The notes below the pieces were generated by a model. That model saw only the letters and a program-made list of their open reading frames with translations. It was not told the DNA's origin and did no database searches. Shown here one piece after another: positions 33,718-43,160 of a DNA stretch of 64,000 bases (its first letter is position 1; every line of letters starts with the position of its first letter). The translations under genes and the position numbers were made by a program. The stretch is taken from positions 1 to 64,000 of the forward strand of contig NZ_FOOY01000018.1 of assembly GCF_900113325.1 (NCBI RefSeq). Direction: 5' to 3'. This stretch comes from Sporolactobacillus nakayamae. Its GTDB lineage: Bacteria; Bacillota; Bacilli; Bacillales; Sporolactobacillaceae.

Positions 33718-34285
33718 CATGAATTTCAACAAAGTAGAATTTATCATCAAACAGCATCTTTGTCTTGAAGTGCTTGTCCGCATTCCTTTGTGCTGATCTC
33801 CAATCATGACCATAACCGAGTTCATCATGCAACCAAATACCGACCTTATATTTTGCGTCAAAAGTTCGGACAACCTTCATATCTTTATCAAGAACTGCCA
33901 CTTTTCTTCCATTGATTGTCCGTTTCCCTTCAGCAGCTCTTTCTTTGTACCACTGTTGAATGCCTTTTGATACATTGTCCCTATGCTCCTGAGTCAGAGT
34001 TCTTCCGGTGAGCGCCTTTGATATTTTGGCACCATCTGTTTTCTCTCCGCCTTTGGTCATGTTACAACAAGGCTTCAGTTCTTTAATTTGATCAATTTCC
34101 AGTTGTCTTCCTTCATCATAAGAAAGATCAGCTTTGTAAACACGTACATCACATTTGTTCTTCCTATAATACGCTTTGAATAGTTTGTTTCTGTTCTTGA
34201 CCTGATAGCGCCGATTGCCCGTACCCAATCCGACATAAAACACTTCTTCAGTTTCGATATTGTACCAATGATAGATGTAGTACAT
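33704..34285 (-). CDS. GIY-YIG endonuclease with NUMOD3 motif
   Basis: A 193-aa homing-type nuclease. The N-terminus YYIYHWYN followed by VFYVGLGTGNR is the GIY-YIG catalytic pair, then GAKISKALTGRTLTQEHRDN is a NUMOD3 DNA-binding motif (about 95-120). The start at 34285 uses GAGGTGA upstream; a GTG 9 bases earlier would overlap that site. Such genes are common as selfish passengers in phages. It is the outermost gene of the element on this side. Confidence 0.85.
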   Translation of the reverse strand: MYYIYHWYNIETEEVFYVGLGTGNRRYQVKNRNKLFKAYYRKNKCDVRVYKADLSYDEGRQLEIDQIKELKPCCNMTKGGEKTDGAKISKALTGRTLTQEHRDNVSKGIQQWYKERAAEGKRTINGRKVAVLDKDMKVVRTFDAKYKVGIWLHDELGYGHDWRSAQRNADKHFKTKMLFDDKFYFVEIHVDKH

Positions 34286-34359
34286 AAAAATCACCTCACC
34301 CCTATTTCTATCTGGGATTGGTGATTTGTAAAAAGGAGTTATAAAATCAATATTTTATA

Positions 34360-35112
34360 TTATTTGATGTGAACCCACTTAAAGAAATCTGTATCTTTAT
34401 ATCTAAAGAGTGGAATTCTTATAAAATGTAACCAATAAATATATAATGTGCTTTTATATTTTTCACTCGTTTTTTTTACTTTTTTCTTATTCTGGGTCTG
34501 ACTTACCCTAGAGAAAAATGACTCCAATAATGTTTGAACTTTGTGTAACCTTATCTTCTTTTCTATATACCTCATTCTCTCATTTCCTTCTGTCCTATAG
34601 TCAACTGACAAATATTCATCAGTCATAAACGTGGCTCCTGGTAGACTTGTAGGTATGTAAATCGTTTCATCGCTAGAAATGACCGGTAATAGAAAGTTCC
34701 TTTTAATCAGTTCATTCTGATAAGAGCTTTCGACTTTGATAAATACATTACAGGCAGTCTTACTCGTAATATTTTTTATTACTATGTGTTCAACAATATA
34801 TCGATTTCCATAGTCTTCAACATATTGTTCATGGTCACTATCATACCTCGTATCAAGCAACTGTCTACCCCATCCATATGATTGATCCTCGATATGATAA
34901 GGTATCCTTTTTCTTTCGATATTAAAAATAACTCTAGAATCTTTTTTAGATCTTTGATGATCTTTTACTATCGAGAATACACTAGTCAAAATAAATGTCA
35001 CTAAAGCTGTAATCAACGGTAAATAGTCATGAATATAGTTATAGTTAGTTGTTTTACTCACGGCTGCTGCCACTAAAATAAAATCAAAGTCGTTCAAAAT
35101 GATCACGTCCAT
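34360..35112 (-). CDS. Hypothetical membrane-anchored protein
   Basis: A 250-aa protein I do not recognise. It has one transmembrane segment (about 31-50, LITALVTFILTSVFSIV), a basic stretch directly after it, and a cytoplasmic body rich in charged and aromatic residues. A conserved-looking YVEDYGNRYIVEHIVIKNITSK suggests a beta-sandwich. It lies between the GIY-YIG gene and the DUF262 gene, a common place for defence cargo. Function unknown. Confidence 0.7.
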   Translation of the reverse strand: MDVIILNDFDFILVAAAVSKTTNYNYIHDYLPLITALVTFILTSVFSIVKDHQRSKKDSRVIFNIERKRIPYHIEDQSYGWGRQLLDTRYDSDHEQYVEDYGNRYIVEHIVIKNITSKTACNVFIKVESSYQNELIKRNFLLPVISSDETIYIPTSLPGATFMTDEYLSVDYRTEGNERMRYIEKKIRLHKVQTLLESFFSRVSQTQNKKKVKKTSEKYKSTLYIYWLHFIRIPLFRYKDTDFFKWVHIK

Positions 35113-35274
35113 TCTGACTTTAAATTATCCATATTATATTTCTAATTTTTTAAAAATCATTTCGTCTAAGAGCACGCAACCCTATTATATCCTAGGCTAA
35201 TTGTACTACCAAACGTACTAGATTATTGTTATAATAATTTTATAGTTAGTTTAACTTGTTTGGGAGTGGTGTAG

Positions 35275-37347
35275 TTGAAGTCTGATGACAGTAGCATTAT
35301 TCAATTTCTTGAATTGAGTAATAGCCAATTTGTAGTTCCAGTATACCAAAGAACCTATTCATGGACTAAAATAAATTGTATTCAACTCTTACAAGACATA
35401 ATCAAGGCAAGTGATAGTTCAAATAAAACTCATTTTATGGGTTCTATAGTCTACATAACAGATGAAAACTACTCAGTAACAAGAATTAAAAAACTAACGA
35501 TTATTGATGGTCAACAAAGATTAACTACCATTTCACTCCTATTAATGGCCATGGCTAATTATATTAAAGCGCATCCCGATGAGTACGATACTACTGCAGC
35601 TCAGCTAATAAAAAATTACCTTGTCATTGATAAGAGGCAAAATAACCGCAGTGAGGACTTCATTCCTAAATTATCTTTAACCAAACATGATAAAGATTTT
35701 TACGATAGACTTATCAAAAACTACCCACTAAAAGACCTAGACCATAACATCTATAATAACTATCAATTTTTTTGTAATGAAATTAAAAATAAAGAACTTG
35801 ATATAGATAATTTATTTAATGGCATCGCTAAGCTATGGATTGTATCCATCTCAATTATCAGGTCACAAGATAACCCACAACTCATCTTTGAAAGTCTCAA
35901 CTCTACGGGTGTGAAGCTTCAACAATCAGATTTAATACGCAATTTTTTATTAATGGATTTAAAAGACGACTTTCAAACAGAAATATACAATTCCTTTTGG
36001 TTTAAAATGGAAGACTCATTACAAAATAACTTGTCAAATTTTATTAGAGACTATTTAACTGTTAAAATAAGTAAGTTTCCAAGCAAATCCGCCGAATATA
36101 ATGAATTCAAGAAATACTTTAGCAAAAAATTTGAAAGAAACGAATTATCTATCGAGTCTCTTGTTAAAGATATGTACAAATATTCGATTTTATATGAAAG
36201 AATTATAAAATGTACCGAGAAGAACAGTGATATCAACGAATATTTCATTAGCTTCTCTAAATTGAATGTAACCGTTATTTACCCATTTGTTTTAGAGCTT
36301 TACTACGACTACACTAATGAAAAGTTATCTGAAAAATATTTTATAAGAATATTATGTCTTCTCGAATCATGTATAATTAGGCGCGTAATTTGTACTCTTC
36401 CACCAAACTCTATAAGTAAAATTATTGTGAGTCTTCTAAAAGATATCGACAAAGATTCTTATTTAGAATCAGCCGAGAAGATACTTTTGTCAAAAAAAGG
36501 GCCTCAGCGTTTTCCTAGGAATGAAGAATTCAAAGATTCATTTCTCTATAAAGATATGTATAGTTTAAAAAATTGTAAATTTATCCTTGAAAGATTAGTT
36601 AATTATGGTAATAGAGAAATTTTAAACATCGAAAGTTTTTCAATTGAACATATTATGCCCCAATCTAACAATTTGTCTCAAAAATGGATAAATGCTCTAG
36701 GACAAAATTGGGAGCAAATACACACAAAATATTTGCATACAATCGGAAATCTAACCTTGACAAGATACAATGGAGAAATGGGCAAGAAATTCTTTACCGA
36801 AAAACGAGATATGCAAAATGGGTTTAAAGACAGTATTTGTAAATTAAACACAGATCTCGTTAAGTTAGATACATGGAACGAACACGAAATTCTTAGCAGG
36901 GCCAATAGACTATATGATGAAGCAAATTTAATATGGCCAATTCCAAATGTTGAATTGATAGATGAAAGTTATAACATGATTTTAGATTTTGATGACGATT
37001 GGAAGAATATTAAGCCTAAGTCTTTTGTATTCATGGGTGAAAAACATAATACTAAAGACATGACCAATCTATATGTTCAAGTTATAACTGAAATATATCA
37101 TCTTAGCCCTGATTCTTTTTATAACACTGTAACCAGTCCAGAATTAATTTCAAAGAACTATATCTCAAAAGATCCAGAAAGTATTAGAGGAACCCATACT
37201 CTTTCAAATACAGAATATTATATCAATACCAATTTAAGTAATGAAAGCAAGAAGAATTATTTATATGATTTGATAAAGGGTGTTGGCCTTTCTGAAGATG
37301 ATTTAACCATTTATCTCAAGGAATCACCTATATTAAGTCAAAATTGA
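35275..37347 (+). CDS. DUF262/DUF1524 protein, GmrSD-type restriction-like nuclease
   Basis: A 690-aa protein with an N-terminal DUF262 (ParB-like NTPase/nicking) domain, seen in VPVYQRTYSW (residues 21-30) and IDGQQRLTT (about 76-84), and a C-terminal DUF1524 HNH-type domain with IEHIMPQ (about 453-459) and IGNLTLTRYN (about 488-497). Single-chain GmrSD-like proteins are type IV restriction systems that cut modified phage DNA; the domain is also found in BrxU and other defence genes. A TTG start at 35275 is used, with GGGAGTGG upstream. It is on the opposite strand to most of the element and very AT-rich, consistent with exchanged cargo. Confidence 0.88.
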   Translation: MKSDDSSIIQFLELSNSQFVVPVYQRTYSWTKINCIQLLQDIIKASDSSNKTHFMGSIVYITDENYSVTRIKKLTIIDGQQRLTTISLLLMAMANYIKAHPDEYDTTAAQLIKNYLVIDKRQNNRSEDFIPKLSLTKHDKDFYDRLIKNYPLKDLDHNIYNNYQFFCNEIKNKELDIDNLFNGIAKLWIVSISIIRSQDNPQLIFESLNSTGVKLQQSDLIRNFLLMDLKDDFQTEIYNSFWFKMEDSLQNNLSNFIRDYLTVKISKFPSKSAEYNEFKKYFSKKFERNELSIESLVKDMYKYSILYERIIKCTEKNSDINEYFISFSKLNVTVIYPFVLELYYDYTNEKLSEKYFIRILCLLESCIIRRVICTLPPNSISKIIVSLLKDIDKDSYLESAEKILLSKKGPQRFPRNEEFKDSFLYKDMYSLKNCKFILERLVNYGNREILNIESFSIEHIMPQSNNLSQKWINALGQNWEQIHTKYLHTIGNLTLTRYNGEMGKKFFTEKRDMQNGFKDSICKLNTDLVKLDTWNEHEILSRANRLYDEANLIWPIPNVELIDESYNMILDFDDDWKNIKPKSFVFMGEKHNTKDMTNLYVQVITEIYHLSPDSFYNTVTSPELISKNYISKDPESIRGTHTLSNTEYYINTNLSNESKKNYLYDLIKGVGLSEDDLTIYLKESPILSQN

Positions 37348-37355
37348 TAACAAAT

Positions 37356-38000
37356 TTATATAGATTTTTTTTCCTTCAACGAAACATAATCACTCTTAGC
37401 ACCAATAACAATATGATCCAACAGTTCAATACCAAGCACTTTCCCAGTTGATGCCAATCTCTTAGTCACGTCAATATCTTCTTTGCTCGGAGTCGGATCA
37501 CCACTTGGATGATTATGGGCAACAATTACTGATGCCGCACTCAATCTAACAGCTTCTTTAAAGACTTCTCTAGGATGAACAATCGAAGCATTAAGGGAGC
37601 CTTTGAAGATGTTCTTTCTACTAATAACTGCATTCTTTGTGTTCAGGTAGATCGCATCTAAGTATTCTTGTTCTGCTTGCTCCAAATCACTAAAGTAATC
37701 AGCCGCATCTTGTGGACTTCTGATCGTGTAGTTCTCTTTCTTGCTGAACTTTCTGATCTTAAAAGCGAGCCCAAATGCTGAATTAATTCGTTTCGCTGCT
37801 GTTTCACCAATGCCCTGAAATTTCTTCAACTCTTCAATGCTCAATGTTGCTAAACGATCCACACCGAGTCCTGAAAGTTCCCCAGTAATTGAAGGGCTTG
37901 CTTTTGGTCCAATCAGCACGGCCAAGATATTTTGCAGTGATGTGTTTTCATTTCCATAGAATGAAAGTTCTTCCTTCGCCAACTCGTAGTGATCGTTCAT
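37356..38000 (-). CDS. radC: RadC-family JAB/MPN protein
   Basis: A 214-aa RadC homologue: helix-hairpin-helix FQGIGETAAKRI (about 61-72) and a JAB metalloprotease-like motif with His162, His164, Ser172 and Asp175 in AHNHPSGDPTPSKED. Mobile-element RadC copies are frequent, although a DNA-repair function has been questioned. It overlaps the preceding small gene by 4 nt. A housekeeping radC normally sits by mreB, so this is the element's copy. Confidence 0.9.
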   Translation of the reverse strand: MNDHYELAKEELSFYGNENTSLQNILAVLIGPKASPSITGELSGLGVDRLATLSIEELKKFQGIGETAAKRINSAFGLAFKIRKFSKKENYTIRSPQDAADYFSDLEQAEQEYLDAIYLNTKNAVISRKNIFKGSLNASIVHPREVFKEAVRLSAASVIVAHNHPSGDPTPSKEDIDVTKRLASTGKVLGIELLDHIVIGAKSDYVSLKEKKSI

Positions 38001-38314
38001 TTTGATGCCTCCAATTGAAGTATTTTAGTAAGATGGTATTCAATACTACGTCTAGATCGATCGATAATAATGAGATCTCTAATGACAGAAGATGAGATAT
38101 TTTTGTTGGATGTCTTTGTGTGAATCTCTGCCAAGTCTGTTGCTTTGAAGAAGGTAAATTCGTAAAGATCATTGCTGATGATCGTCACTTCTGGATCGCT
38201 GTCACTGTAGAGATCACTTAGGATGTATGGCATTGGCCGAATTCCATCAATTTGACACTCTTCTAGAAATCTCACCTCTTTGTCAAAGCAGTTAAAGAAA
38301 AACTCTTGATCCAT
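37997..38314 (-). CDS. Hypothetical protein, coupled to radC
   Basis: A 105-aa protein starting at 38314 (MDQEFFFN), where AGGAGG lies 7 nt upstream; the longer frame to 38389 lacks a site. It is acidic at the start and ends in a basic helix (IDRSRRSIEYHLTKILQLEASK). The 4-nt overlap with radC indicates joint translation. No family recognised. Confidence 0.7.
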   Translation of the reverse strand: MDQEFFFNCFDKEVRFLEECQIDGIRPMPYILSDLYSDSDPEVTIISNDLYEFTFFKATDLAEIHTKTSNKNISSSVIRDLIIIDRSRRSIEYHLTKILQLEASK

Positions 38315-38506
38315 TTCATTTCCTCCTACTGGAATATATTTACATCTCTCACATTTATAATTATAAATAGTTTGTTTGTCCTCGTACACTATTAGTTACA
38401 ATTTTCTGTCTATTTATTTTTTATCTCTAAAAATGAGTACACGAACTATAATTATTCAGATATACTATGAATATAAAGTTTAAACAGATGGCTGGGAGCG
38501 ATTGAT

Positions 38507-38782
38507 ATGACCGAAGATGTGATCGAAGGTTTGAAGCTTATCCTCAACGAGTTAAAACAATTCAATGACTCTATGAGAAATGAGTTTGACTCTATGAGAA
38601 ATGAGTTTGACTCTATTGTTCAGATATTTGATGTTGGTTTCGATTCTATTAAAAATAAGTTAGATGAAATAAATGAAATAACCAGTGAAAGTGGCAAACA
38701 GCTCAAGAAATCGATTGAAGATCATGCTCGTTGGGAAAAGGAATTCGAGCCGATCATGCGCAAACTTGAACATAAAGATTGA
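38507..38782 (+). CDS. Small coiled-coil protein with heptad duplication
   Basis: A 91-aa helical protein with a clear coiled-coil pattern. A 21-bp tandem duplication (38567-38587 and 38588-38608) repeats the heptad DSMRNEF, exactly one coiled-coil turn. GGGAGCG precedes the ATG and a terminator follows at 38855. It is transcribed against its neighbours. Function unknown. Confidence 0.7.
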   Translation: MTEDVIEGLKLILNELKQFNDSMRNEFDSMRNEFDSIVQIFDVGFDSIKNKLDEINEITSESGKQLKKSIEDHARWEKEFEPIMRKLEHKD

Positions 38783-38854
38783 ATATGTAAATATTTGTAA
38801 TAAATGTAAAATTATTTTTACGAGAAAGCGCGTTTTGGGTGAGTTGTTGAGAGC

Positions 38855-38894
38855 GACACACCCACCGTTATAAAAGAGCAGTGTGTCTTTTTTT
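38855..38894 (+). terminator. Terminator after the coiled-coil gene
   Basis: GACACAC (38855-38861) pairs with GTGTGTC (38881-38887), followed by seven T on the plus strand. The rest of 38783-39131 shows no gene. Confidence 0.75.
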
Positions 38895-39131
38895 CAAAAA
38901 AGGTAGGGCGTATCCCTCTCCAAAGCGCTGATCTCTGGTCAAATGACTCACGATCTACCCATTCACATTCCTAACTCTTTGATCAAACAAAGCTCTACCC
39001 ATTGACTCACTGTTGTTGTCTTCCAATAGATGCTTAATGCTTATGTCTTTCTGCGTTCGTGCTATGTATGTGATGCACCCATCGAACCCTCATAAGATAG
39101 ATGCATCTCTATTGCTTCTCAACCATCATAA

Positions 39132-39365
39132 TCAACAAACCCTATCTACTCTGCGGATGAACCCATAGCTTACTTCTTCTACACCAATCTCTCGCAGATG
39201 AAGATTCACTAATTGATGAAGCATTGTCTTATTGACTTCACTATGTCTGGTACGCATTGCTGTTGCGTAATGTTCTGTGATCACTGAAGCACAGATACGT
39301 CTAAATAGATCTTCACCGATATCTGAGCGAACAGCTTCTAAGTTCTTCAGTTTTTCCTGGTACAT
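39132..39365 (-). CDS. Hypothetical phage-type protein
   Basis: A 77-aa mainly helical protein with a strong AAGGAGGTG site before its ATG. It follows the tail-protein gene in the same direction, so it may be the last gene of the structural set, perhaps a chaperone or assembly protein. I do not recognise the family. Confidence 0.6.
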   Translation of the reverse strand: MYQEKLKNLEAVRSDIGEDLFRRICASVITEHYATAMRTRHSEVNKTMLHQLVNLHLREIGVEEVSYGFIRRVDRVC

Positions 39366-39424
39366 AATAATTCACCTCCTTAATTTTTTCTGACGCTATG
39401 TAAAAGCAGGATGATTCCTGCTTC

Positions 39425-39832
39425 TTATTCACCTGCTGTAACAGCTAATGCGCCATTACCTTGGAGACTGAGCTTATAGGTGACGAGATCATCGAAGGGA
39501 GCATCAAGAGAAAAATCTGTAATTGCACAGTTTCCTTCATACTTCGCTCCACTCGGAAATTCAAGATACACATCAACATTCTCAGAGTTTAAATAAGCAT
39601 CTTCAAGAACACCGTAAGCTGCATCATCAGCGACAAAAGCTCCGTCTGCATCAATACTCCATTCCTTGAAGCCTTGCATGCTTTCCTTCCAGAAGCCCTC
39701 TGTATCTTTGCTTGTTGCATCAATTGAATCAGCAGATCGATTCAATGTAGCATTTTTCTGTCCGGCAAGAACTTTACCAGTAGCAGCTTGCATGACATAC
39801 AGTTTGACTTTCATACCCGTAATTTTAGGCAT
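39425..39832 (-). CDS. Phage major tail protein, TP901-1 type
   Basis: A 135-aa protein resembling tail-tube proteins of the TP901-1 family: AGQKNATLNRSADSIDATSKD near the start, then FKEWSIDADGAF and a C-terminal DLVTYKLSLQGNG. Tail-tube proteins normally occur with tape measure and tail completion genes; none are here. A satellite with a tube-like protein but no tail may use it as a head-completion or connector protein, or it may be a remnant. Confidence 0.78.
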   Translation of the reverse strand: MPKITGMKVKLYVMQAATGKVLAGQKNATLNRSADSIDATSKDTEGFWKESMQGFKEWSIDADGAFVADDAAYGVLEDAYLNSENVDVYLEFPSGAKYEGNCAITDFSLDAPFDDLVTYKLSLQGNGALAVTAGE

Positions 39833-39908
39833 TATATATGAACCTCAATTCTTTTAAAGTAATAAAGAACCGAATGAACGGCTCTTGTTTGTGAATATTT
39901 TCACATTT

Positions 39909-41396
39909 TTAGTCAGCATTAACTGTTAGCTTTGCAACAGCCTGAGGATTGACAACGACACCATCCATGTAAGCGTCGAAAACAAACAACTTACTACCAC
40001 GCAACGCTTGCTGAGAATCGACAATTTCCTGAATACCTGCCTCCTGCTTAATCATCACAGAATAAGCTTCAGTAATGTTGCCGAATGCCACCGGATTTTC
40101 ATCAGTCAGAGCGTCCGTAATGTGAACAGGCATTCCGAAGAGTGTGTGCTGAATCTTTCCGTTAACGACACCCATCTGAAGGAAGTAATGAGCGTTGTTA
40201 TCCTTCAATTTTGCGACTTCGTTGAAGAGATCTCTTTGCATGATAAACACCGAGTTCGTCAGAAAAGAAGGATGAATCGCTAAATACAAATCCTGCAGCT
40301 TGTCCATATTGAGCGCTTCAGTTGTTTCTACATTTGCGATCTCTACATCATTAACGAGTCCAGCAAATTCCACGCCACCATTTCCGACCAACATCGACTT
40401 TTCTACGGATTTCGCCACCCTCCGAGCGAGCAAATCTTTCGTATACTCAGCAATAGAGACAGCGCTATCATTAATTAACTGATTCGACAAAGTAACCGCA
40501 GCGCCAACTCGCTTCTGCTTCAGATCAACATGCTTAAAAGCAATCGCTTGCTCAAGAATGTTTTCTCCTTCTCCCACGAATCCACCTTGCACGCTGTCAT
40601 CTTCACGTGTCACACGAAGTGTCCCTGCAACTGAATTAAGTTTGCGAGCTAATGCAAATACCGGGCTCGTCTCTTCCATCTTTTTAATAATCTCGTCATG
40701 GACCTGCTCAGGAATCACTGCACCACCGTCAGCAGTTGTTTGGAGGGCACGCACTTCTCCACGCAAAATTTGTTCAAAGTCATTGTACGTTCCGTTCATT
40801 TTCATCATTTTATTGCTCTCCCTTTTGTTTGAAATTTCAGTTTTATTAGCTTGTATTTGTTCCATTGAAGGAACCTCTAGATCAGTGACCACTTCTAAAC
40901 CCCGTGCTGCGATTGACGAATGTGAATAAGCAGGATCACGAACAACCGACACTTCGATAAGTTCAAGTTCTTCGACTGTCCTCACCATTTCACCATTAAC
41001 CTGCTGCCAACTATCTTTCAGACTCCTAAAGCCGAATGACATATTTCTTAAAATGCCAGATCGAATCAGTTCGAAATAATCGCGACCGAACGTTGTCGGC
41101 GTAATATTGGCAGACATGAAAAGGCCCTCGTCATCTTCAACGAGGGATAGAGAATTATTTCTAGTTGAAGCAAGGATTGATTTAGCTTCATGTCCTGCTA
41201 AAAAATCAATATCTCGCTTCGCTTGTCTGATTGCTCGATCAAAAGCACCTTTAGCGATTTTCTCGCGGAATTGTTTAACTGATCCGAGTACTTCACTGAG
41301 CTCATTTGTTTTATTGACATAGCCTGAAACCTTAAGTTCTCCCGATTCTGTCAACGCTGCTTCATGAGCTCGAATTTCAATTTTCTGCCTCTCCAT
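39909..41396 (-). CDS. Fused HK97-type prohead protease and major capsid protein
   Basis: A 495-aa fusion. Residues 1-165 are the prohead protease with His69 (FLAGHEAK) and Ser120 (LRNMSFGFRS) as catalytic residues. A charged linker (about 180-210) could act as a scaffold or delta segment. Residues from about 215 are an HK97 capsid fold (ADGGAVIPEQVHDEI, VGAAVTLSNQLI, LFGMPVHITD). The start at 41396 has AAGGAGG, and it overlaps the portal stop by 20 nt. The protease and capsid are usually separate adjacent genes; the fusion implies self-processing after assembly. Confidence 0.9.
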   Translation of the reverse strand: MERQKIEIRAHEAALTESGELKVSGYVNKTNELSEVLGSVKQFREKIAKGAFDRAIRQAKRDIDFLAGHEAKSILASTRNNSLSLVEDDEGLFMSANITPTTFGRDYFELIRSGILRNMSFGFRSLKDSWQQVNGEMVRTVEELELIEVSVVRDPAYSHSSIAARGLEVVTDLEVPSMEQIQANKTEISNKRESNKMMKMNGTYNDFEQILRGEVRALQTTADGGAVIPEQVHDEIIKKMEETSPVFALARKLNSVAGTLRVTREDDSVQGGFVGEGENILEQAIAFKHVDLKQKRVGAAVTLSNQLINDSAVSIAEYTKDLLARRVAKSVEKSMLVGNGGVEFAGLVNDVEIANVETTEALNMDKLQDLYLAIHPSFLTNSVFIMQRDLFNEVAKLKDNNAHYFLQMGVVNGKIQHTLFGMPVHITDALTDENPVAFGNITEAYSVMIKQEAGIQEIVDSQQALRGSKLFVFDAYMDGVVVNPQAVAKLTVNAD

Positions 41397-42594
41397 CTTT
41401 TTCCTCCTTCTTTTGATCAACGACTCCCATATTCGGAATCGTCAGTTCACCATTCTCAGCATTCCTGATAACGTTTCCAAGATTGAGCAAGTAAAAATCA
41501 TCATCTACCGGTGGTTTATCAAGCGTATATCGTGCCTCATTGAAACTGATTAATCCCTTTGTAAATGCACTTGAAGTAGCATCAATTTTTTCTTTCTCAG
41601 TTGTTCTTAGAAGCTCTGAAGTGTCAAATCTGAAGTAGTAACCGGATTGTTTTTCATATGTGGTTAGCAAATTCTTGTTAAAGGAAGACTCGAAGTTCGT
41701 AATAACTGGGGCTAAACAGTATTGCAGGAATGATAAATTGTTCTGCTCGAGGCTGTTATATTTGTTCGCTGCGGAATTTAAAAGAGACTCAGGTATGTTG
41801 AAGAGACGTGCTATTTCACTGATGATGAACTTATTAGCAACATCCATCTGAAGTTCATCAGGCTTCATCGACAGCGCTTTGAAGTCTAAGCCTTCCTCGA
41901 GAATCATTGTCTTACCAGCTTTTCTTGCACCATTATACAATCCTTCAAAACTGTCTCTTAACCTATTTATTGCTGGTTCTGTAAGACGAGATGAAGCTTT
42001 CAAAACTCCTGTTGGTAGGGCGCCGTTCTTCATAATGGAACTTTGATAACTAATCAGCGAAAGAGCTGTACCGAGGATTTCTTCTCCATCAACAAGTACA
42101 CCGTTTGTTCCGCTATCGATAACTATCATTTCACGCTCATTTAATTCGACATCTTTAACTCCGTGATAAACAAACTTTTTCTTTGCTATTGTCACCCCAT
42201 CTTCAGTGAACAACTCTTCTTGAATACTTCGCGCCTGAAGATGATAAAGCTTGTCGTTCTTAGTAAGAATGTATGCCTTGCCATAGAGTAAGTAATCGAC
42301 TACAAGTTTCTTCTTGAGTATTTGAGCAACCTCATATTCACTTGAATCCTCATTGAGAATTGCAATTCGAGCGTCATCAATCCGATCAACGGACTTGTCT
42401 TTATTTTCTTCGTACAAATAGACTGGCAGCTGCGAAATTGAGCCTGAAATTAATTCAACTGCTGCTTTGACAGCAGGAATCTTTAAAGCTGATTGTTCTG
42501 AGATTTTGCCTGTAGAATGAGTTGAGATAATTGCAGCACTAAAATAATCTCGTTCGTTGTTTTTAGGGCTCCCCCATCTAAAAATATTGGCCAT
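41377..42594 (-). CDS. Phage portal protein, HK97 type
   Basis: A 405-aa portal protein, the dodecameric DNA gate of the capsid vertex. The start at 42594 (MANIFRWGS) has AGGAAG; the longer frame is a spurious extension. KIPAVKAAVELISGSISQLP and FNIPESLLNSAANKYNSLEQNN are typical of the HK97 portal family. It is the first structural gene, with no terminase gene before it where one would normally be found. Confidence 0.92.
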   Translation of the reverse strand: MANIFRWGSPKNNERDYFSAAIISTHSTGKISEQSALKIPAVKAAVELISGSISQLPVYLYEENKDKSVDRIDDARIAILNEDSSEYEVAQILKKKLVVDYLLYGKAYILTKNDKLYHLQARSIQEELFTEDGVTIAKKKFVYHGVKDVELNEREMIVIDSGTNGVLVDGEEILGTALSLISYQSSIMKNGALPTGVLKASSRLTEPAINRLRDSFEGLYNGARKAGKTMILEEGLDFKALSMKPDELQMDVANKFIISEIARLFNIPESLLNSAANKYNSLEQNNLSFLQYCLAPVITNFESSFNKNLLTTYEKQSGYYFRFDTSELLRTTEKEKIDATSSAFTKGLISFNEARYTLDKPPVDDDFYLLNLGNVIRNAENGELTIPNMGVVDQKKEEKDGEAEN

Positions 42595-43160
42595 TAATTT
42601 CTTCCTTTCTGTCTGTTGTTTTGCTGCGCACGGCAAATGCGAGCAAAATAAAAAGACGCACCCGAAGGCACGTCCAGTTATGTACTGAGACAAATTGACC
42701 TCGCGCTGAGAAAGTCAATCTATCTCATTGGTTCATTGACTTGGAAATATATAAAGTGGGTTGTGTTTAAAAGAATGAAGAACTCGTATAGACGAACTCT
42801 TCAATTGTCCTCCGACGGACATAAGCAAACTAGATAATTTCGAGGCAAATAAAATGACTGAACATAAGAAAGGCTTTGAAATACGCACTTTGGAGTTAGC
42901 GCTCAAAAGACCTCTCTATTAATATATATATACAACTCGCAAAATTTATATGGGTTTTTGGAAAAAATTTGAATTTTAAAACAACTTTAGCTCTCTATAA
43001 TATAATATATACAACTCGACTTTTTGTAACAGTATTTTGGAAAAAAGTTACATTTGCAGTAAATTCATTGCTTTATTATCTGTTTCAATCTAACTGGGAC
43101 AAAAAAGGTTACCTTTGTATATTAATAAGTAATATTAACTTTTTTTGTCCCAATTTAAAA
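42595..43160. other. 566-bp non-coding region before the portal gene
   Basis: No gene found. It contains an imperfect direct repeat of about 60 bp (42912-42970 and 42991-43049; both start CTCTCTAT and include ATATACAACTCG and TTTTGGAAAAAA), a short hairpin TGTCC-N6-GGACA near 42827-42842, and the palindrome below. Its position between replication and packaging genes makes it a candidate for promoter, packaging or replication sites. Confidence 0.5.
43097..43154. terminator. Large inverted repeat after the helicase gene
   Basis: GGGACAAAAAA at the left pairs with TTTTTTTGTCCC at the right, extended by GGTTA/TTAAC, around an AT-rich middle. A and T runs in the arms suit a bidirectional terminator; it lies just past the helicase stop. 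Confidence 0.6.
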
